5,183 bases of DNA from Pseudomonadota bacterium (GTDB lineage Bacteria > Pseudomonadota > Alphaproteobacteria > Rhizobiales > Xanthobacteraceae). Made by a program: the position numbers and the translations under genes. Numbering within the stretch: the first letter of the stretch is position 1; every line of letters begins with the position of its first letter. Under the pieces are notes generated by a model. It had not been told where the DNA came from and searched no databases. It saw only the letters and a list, made by a program, of their open reading frames with translations. This document shows, in pieces, positions 4,405 to 5,183 of this stretch. The stretch covers positions 1-5,183 of the forward strand of contig JAEWBL010000686.1 of the NCBI GenBank assembly GCA_023391175.1, given 5' to 3'.

Positions 4405-5183
4405 TCAGACATGATCGGCGACAGCAGACGCGCCGCCCGTGGCGGCCGCCCAGGCCGGCGACATGGCGCGCAGGCGGGCCACGATGTCGGGCAGCACCTC
4501 AAGCACGCGGTCCACGTCCTCGCTCGTGTTCTCGCGCGAGAGGGACAGGCGGAGCGCGCCATGCAGCGCGCTGGCGGGCAGGTTCATGGCGCGCAGCACA
4601 TGGGACGGCTCGGTGGAGCCGGAGGTGCAGGCCGAGCCGGTGGAGGCCGCGACGCCGGCTTTGTTGAGATTGTGGAGCACCGCTTCGCCGTCGAGATACT
4701 CGAACGCCACATTGGCGGTGTTGGGCAGGCGGTTGTCGCCGTCGCCGTTGAGGAGGGTATGGCTGACCTGCTGCAGGATACCCTGCTCCAGCCGGTCGCG
4801 CAGCGCCTTCACGCGGGTGCGCTCTTCCTCCATGTGGGCGAGGGCAAGCTCGGCGGCAGCGCCAAGGCCGATGATGCCGGGCACGTTCTCCGTGCCGCCG
4901 CGCCGCCCGCGCTCCTGATGGCCGCCACGCACCAGCGGGCGGAACTTCACGCCCTTGCGCACATAGAGCGCGCCGATGCCCTTGGGGCCGTGCAGCTTGT
5001 GTCCGGAGAGCGACAGCATGTCGATCTCCGTGGACTTGAGATCGATGGCGACCTTGCCCACCGCCTGCACCGCGTCCGTGTGGAACAGCGCACCCACCGC
5101 ATGGGCCTGCCGCGCGAGGTCGGCCACCGGAAACAGCGTGCCGGTCTCGTTGTTGGCCCACATGACGGAAACCAGCGCCGTCT
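4405..5183 (-). CDS. nifS: NifS cysteine desulfurase, 3' part (5' end outside the window)
   Basis: PLP-dependent cysteine desulfurase that releases sulfur from L-cysteine for nitrogenase Fe-S clusters, usually with NifU. The window holds about 258 codons. Family length is near 400, so roughly the first third is missing. The open frame continues through the window edge (TALVSVMWANNETGT), so the Met at 5161-5163 is internal, not a start. Counting from that Met, the visible parts are HTDAVQAVGK (28-37, Asp/Gln contacts to PLP), the SGHKLHGPKG loop (53-62) with the Schiff-base Lys56, RGGTENVPGIIGLG (88-101), and the catalytic-Cys loop ASTGSACTSGS (173-183) with Cys179 as persulfide carrier. AMNLP...GALRLSLSRENTSEDVD closes the fold. 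GSACTSG is the group I NifS/IscS-type signature. No truncation or frameshift is seen. The promoter lies outside the window. Confidence 0.98.
   Translation of the reverse strand, partial: TALVSVMWANNETGTLFPVADLARQAHAVGALFHTDAVQAVGKVAIDLKSTEIDMLSLSGHKLHGPKGIGALYVRKGVKFRPLVRGGHQERGRRGGTENVPGIIGLGAAAELALAHMEEERTRVKALRDRLEQGILQQVSHTLLNGDGDNRLPNTANVAFEYLDGEAVLHNLNKAGVAASTGSACTSGSTEPSHVLRAMNLPASALHGALRLSLSRENTSEDVDRVLEVLPDIVARLRAMSPAWAAATGGASAVADHV

Noticed and set aside
5161..5163. ATG as the nifS start codon
   Set aside because: The frame stays open to the window edge and encodes the conserved NifS stretch (TALVSVMWANNETG), so this Met is internal and the gene is truncated only by the window.

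Overview
This window is part of a molybdenum-nitrogenase (nif) gene cluster from a GC-rich diazotroph. It most likely comes from an alphaproteobacterium of the order Hyphomicrobiales (Xanthobacteraceae, Bradyrhizobiaceae and relatives). The assignment rests on the rhizobial-type grouping of nifB with a small 2[4Fe-4S] ferredoxin (fdxN/frxA), on nifT/fixU, and on a NifA/sigma-54/IHF control region next to a FixK-type box. Genus is inference. All seven genes lie on the minus strand, so transcription runs from high to low coordinates.

Right part (about 3164-5183): the 3' two-thirds of nifS (cysteine desulfurase, running off the window), a 152-bp gap with a hairpin, nifT, and then, 6 bp further on, a SIR2-like domain protein of unknown role. 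This block ends in a strong intrinsic terminator at 3099-3134.

Middle (about 2808-3163): a 356-bp gene-free control region with unusually complete architecture. Read in the direction of transcription it holds the terminator of the upstream block, a perfect FNR/FixK palindrome, two perfect NifA upstream activator sites (TGT-N10-ACA), a near-perfect IHF site, a consensus -24/-12 sigma-54 promoter, and a strong ribosome binding site in front of nifB.

Left part (1-2807): the nifB operon. It encodes NifB (radical-SAM NifB-co synthase with a C-terminal NifX-like domain), FdxN, a HesB/IscA-type Fe-S protein with an altered C-terminal metal site, and a TPR protein that ends at the window edge.

Together the genes serve Fe-S supply and FeMo-cofactor assembly. 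NifS provides sulfide. The IscA-like protein may carry or deliver Fe-S clusters. FdxN probably supplies electrons to NifB, which builds the 8Fe-9S-C core. NifT, the SIR2-like protein and the TPR protein are accessory proteins without a defined function. The least explained elements are the SIR2-like protein, whose usual catalytic Asn appears to be Trp, the divergent IscA, the TPR protein, and the FixK box between the terminator and the NifA sites. No mobile elements, CRISPR arrays, tRNAs or rRNAs were seen. Long plus-strand open frames opposite nifB and opposite nifT/SIR2 are GC-driven shadows.
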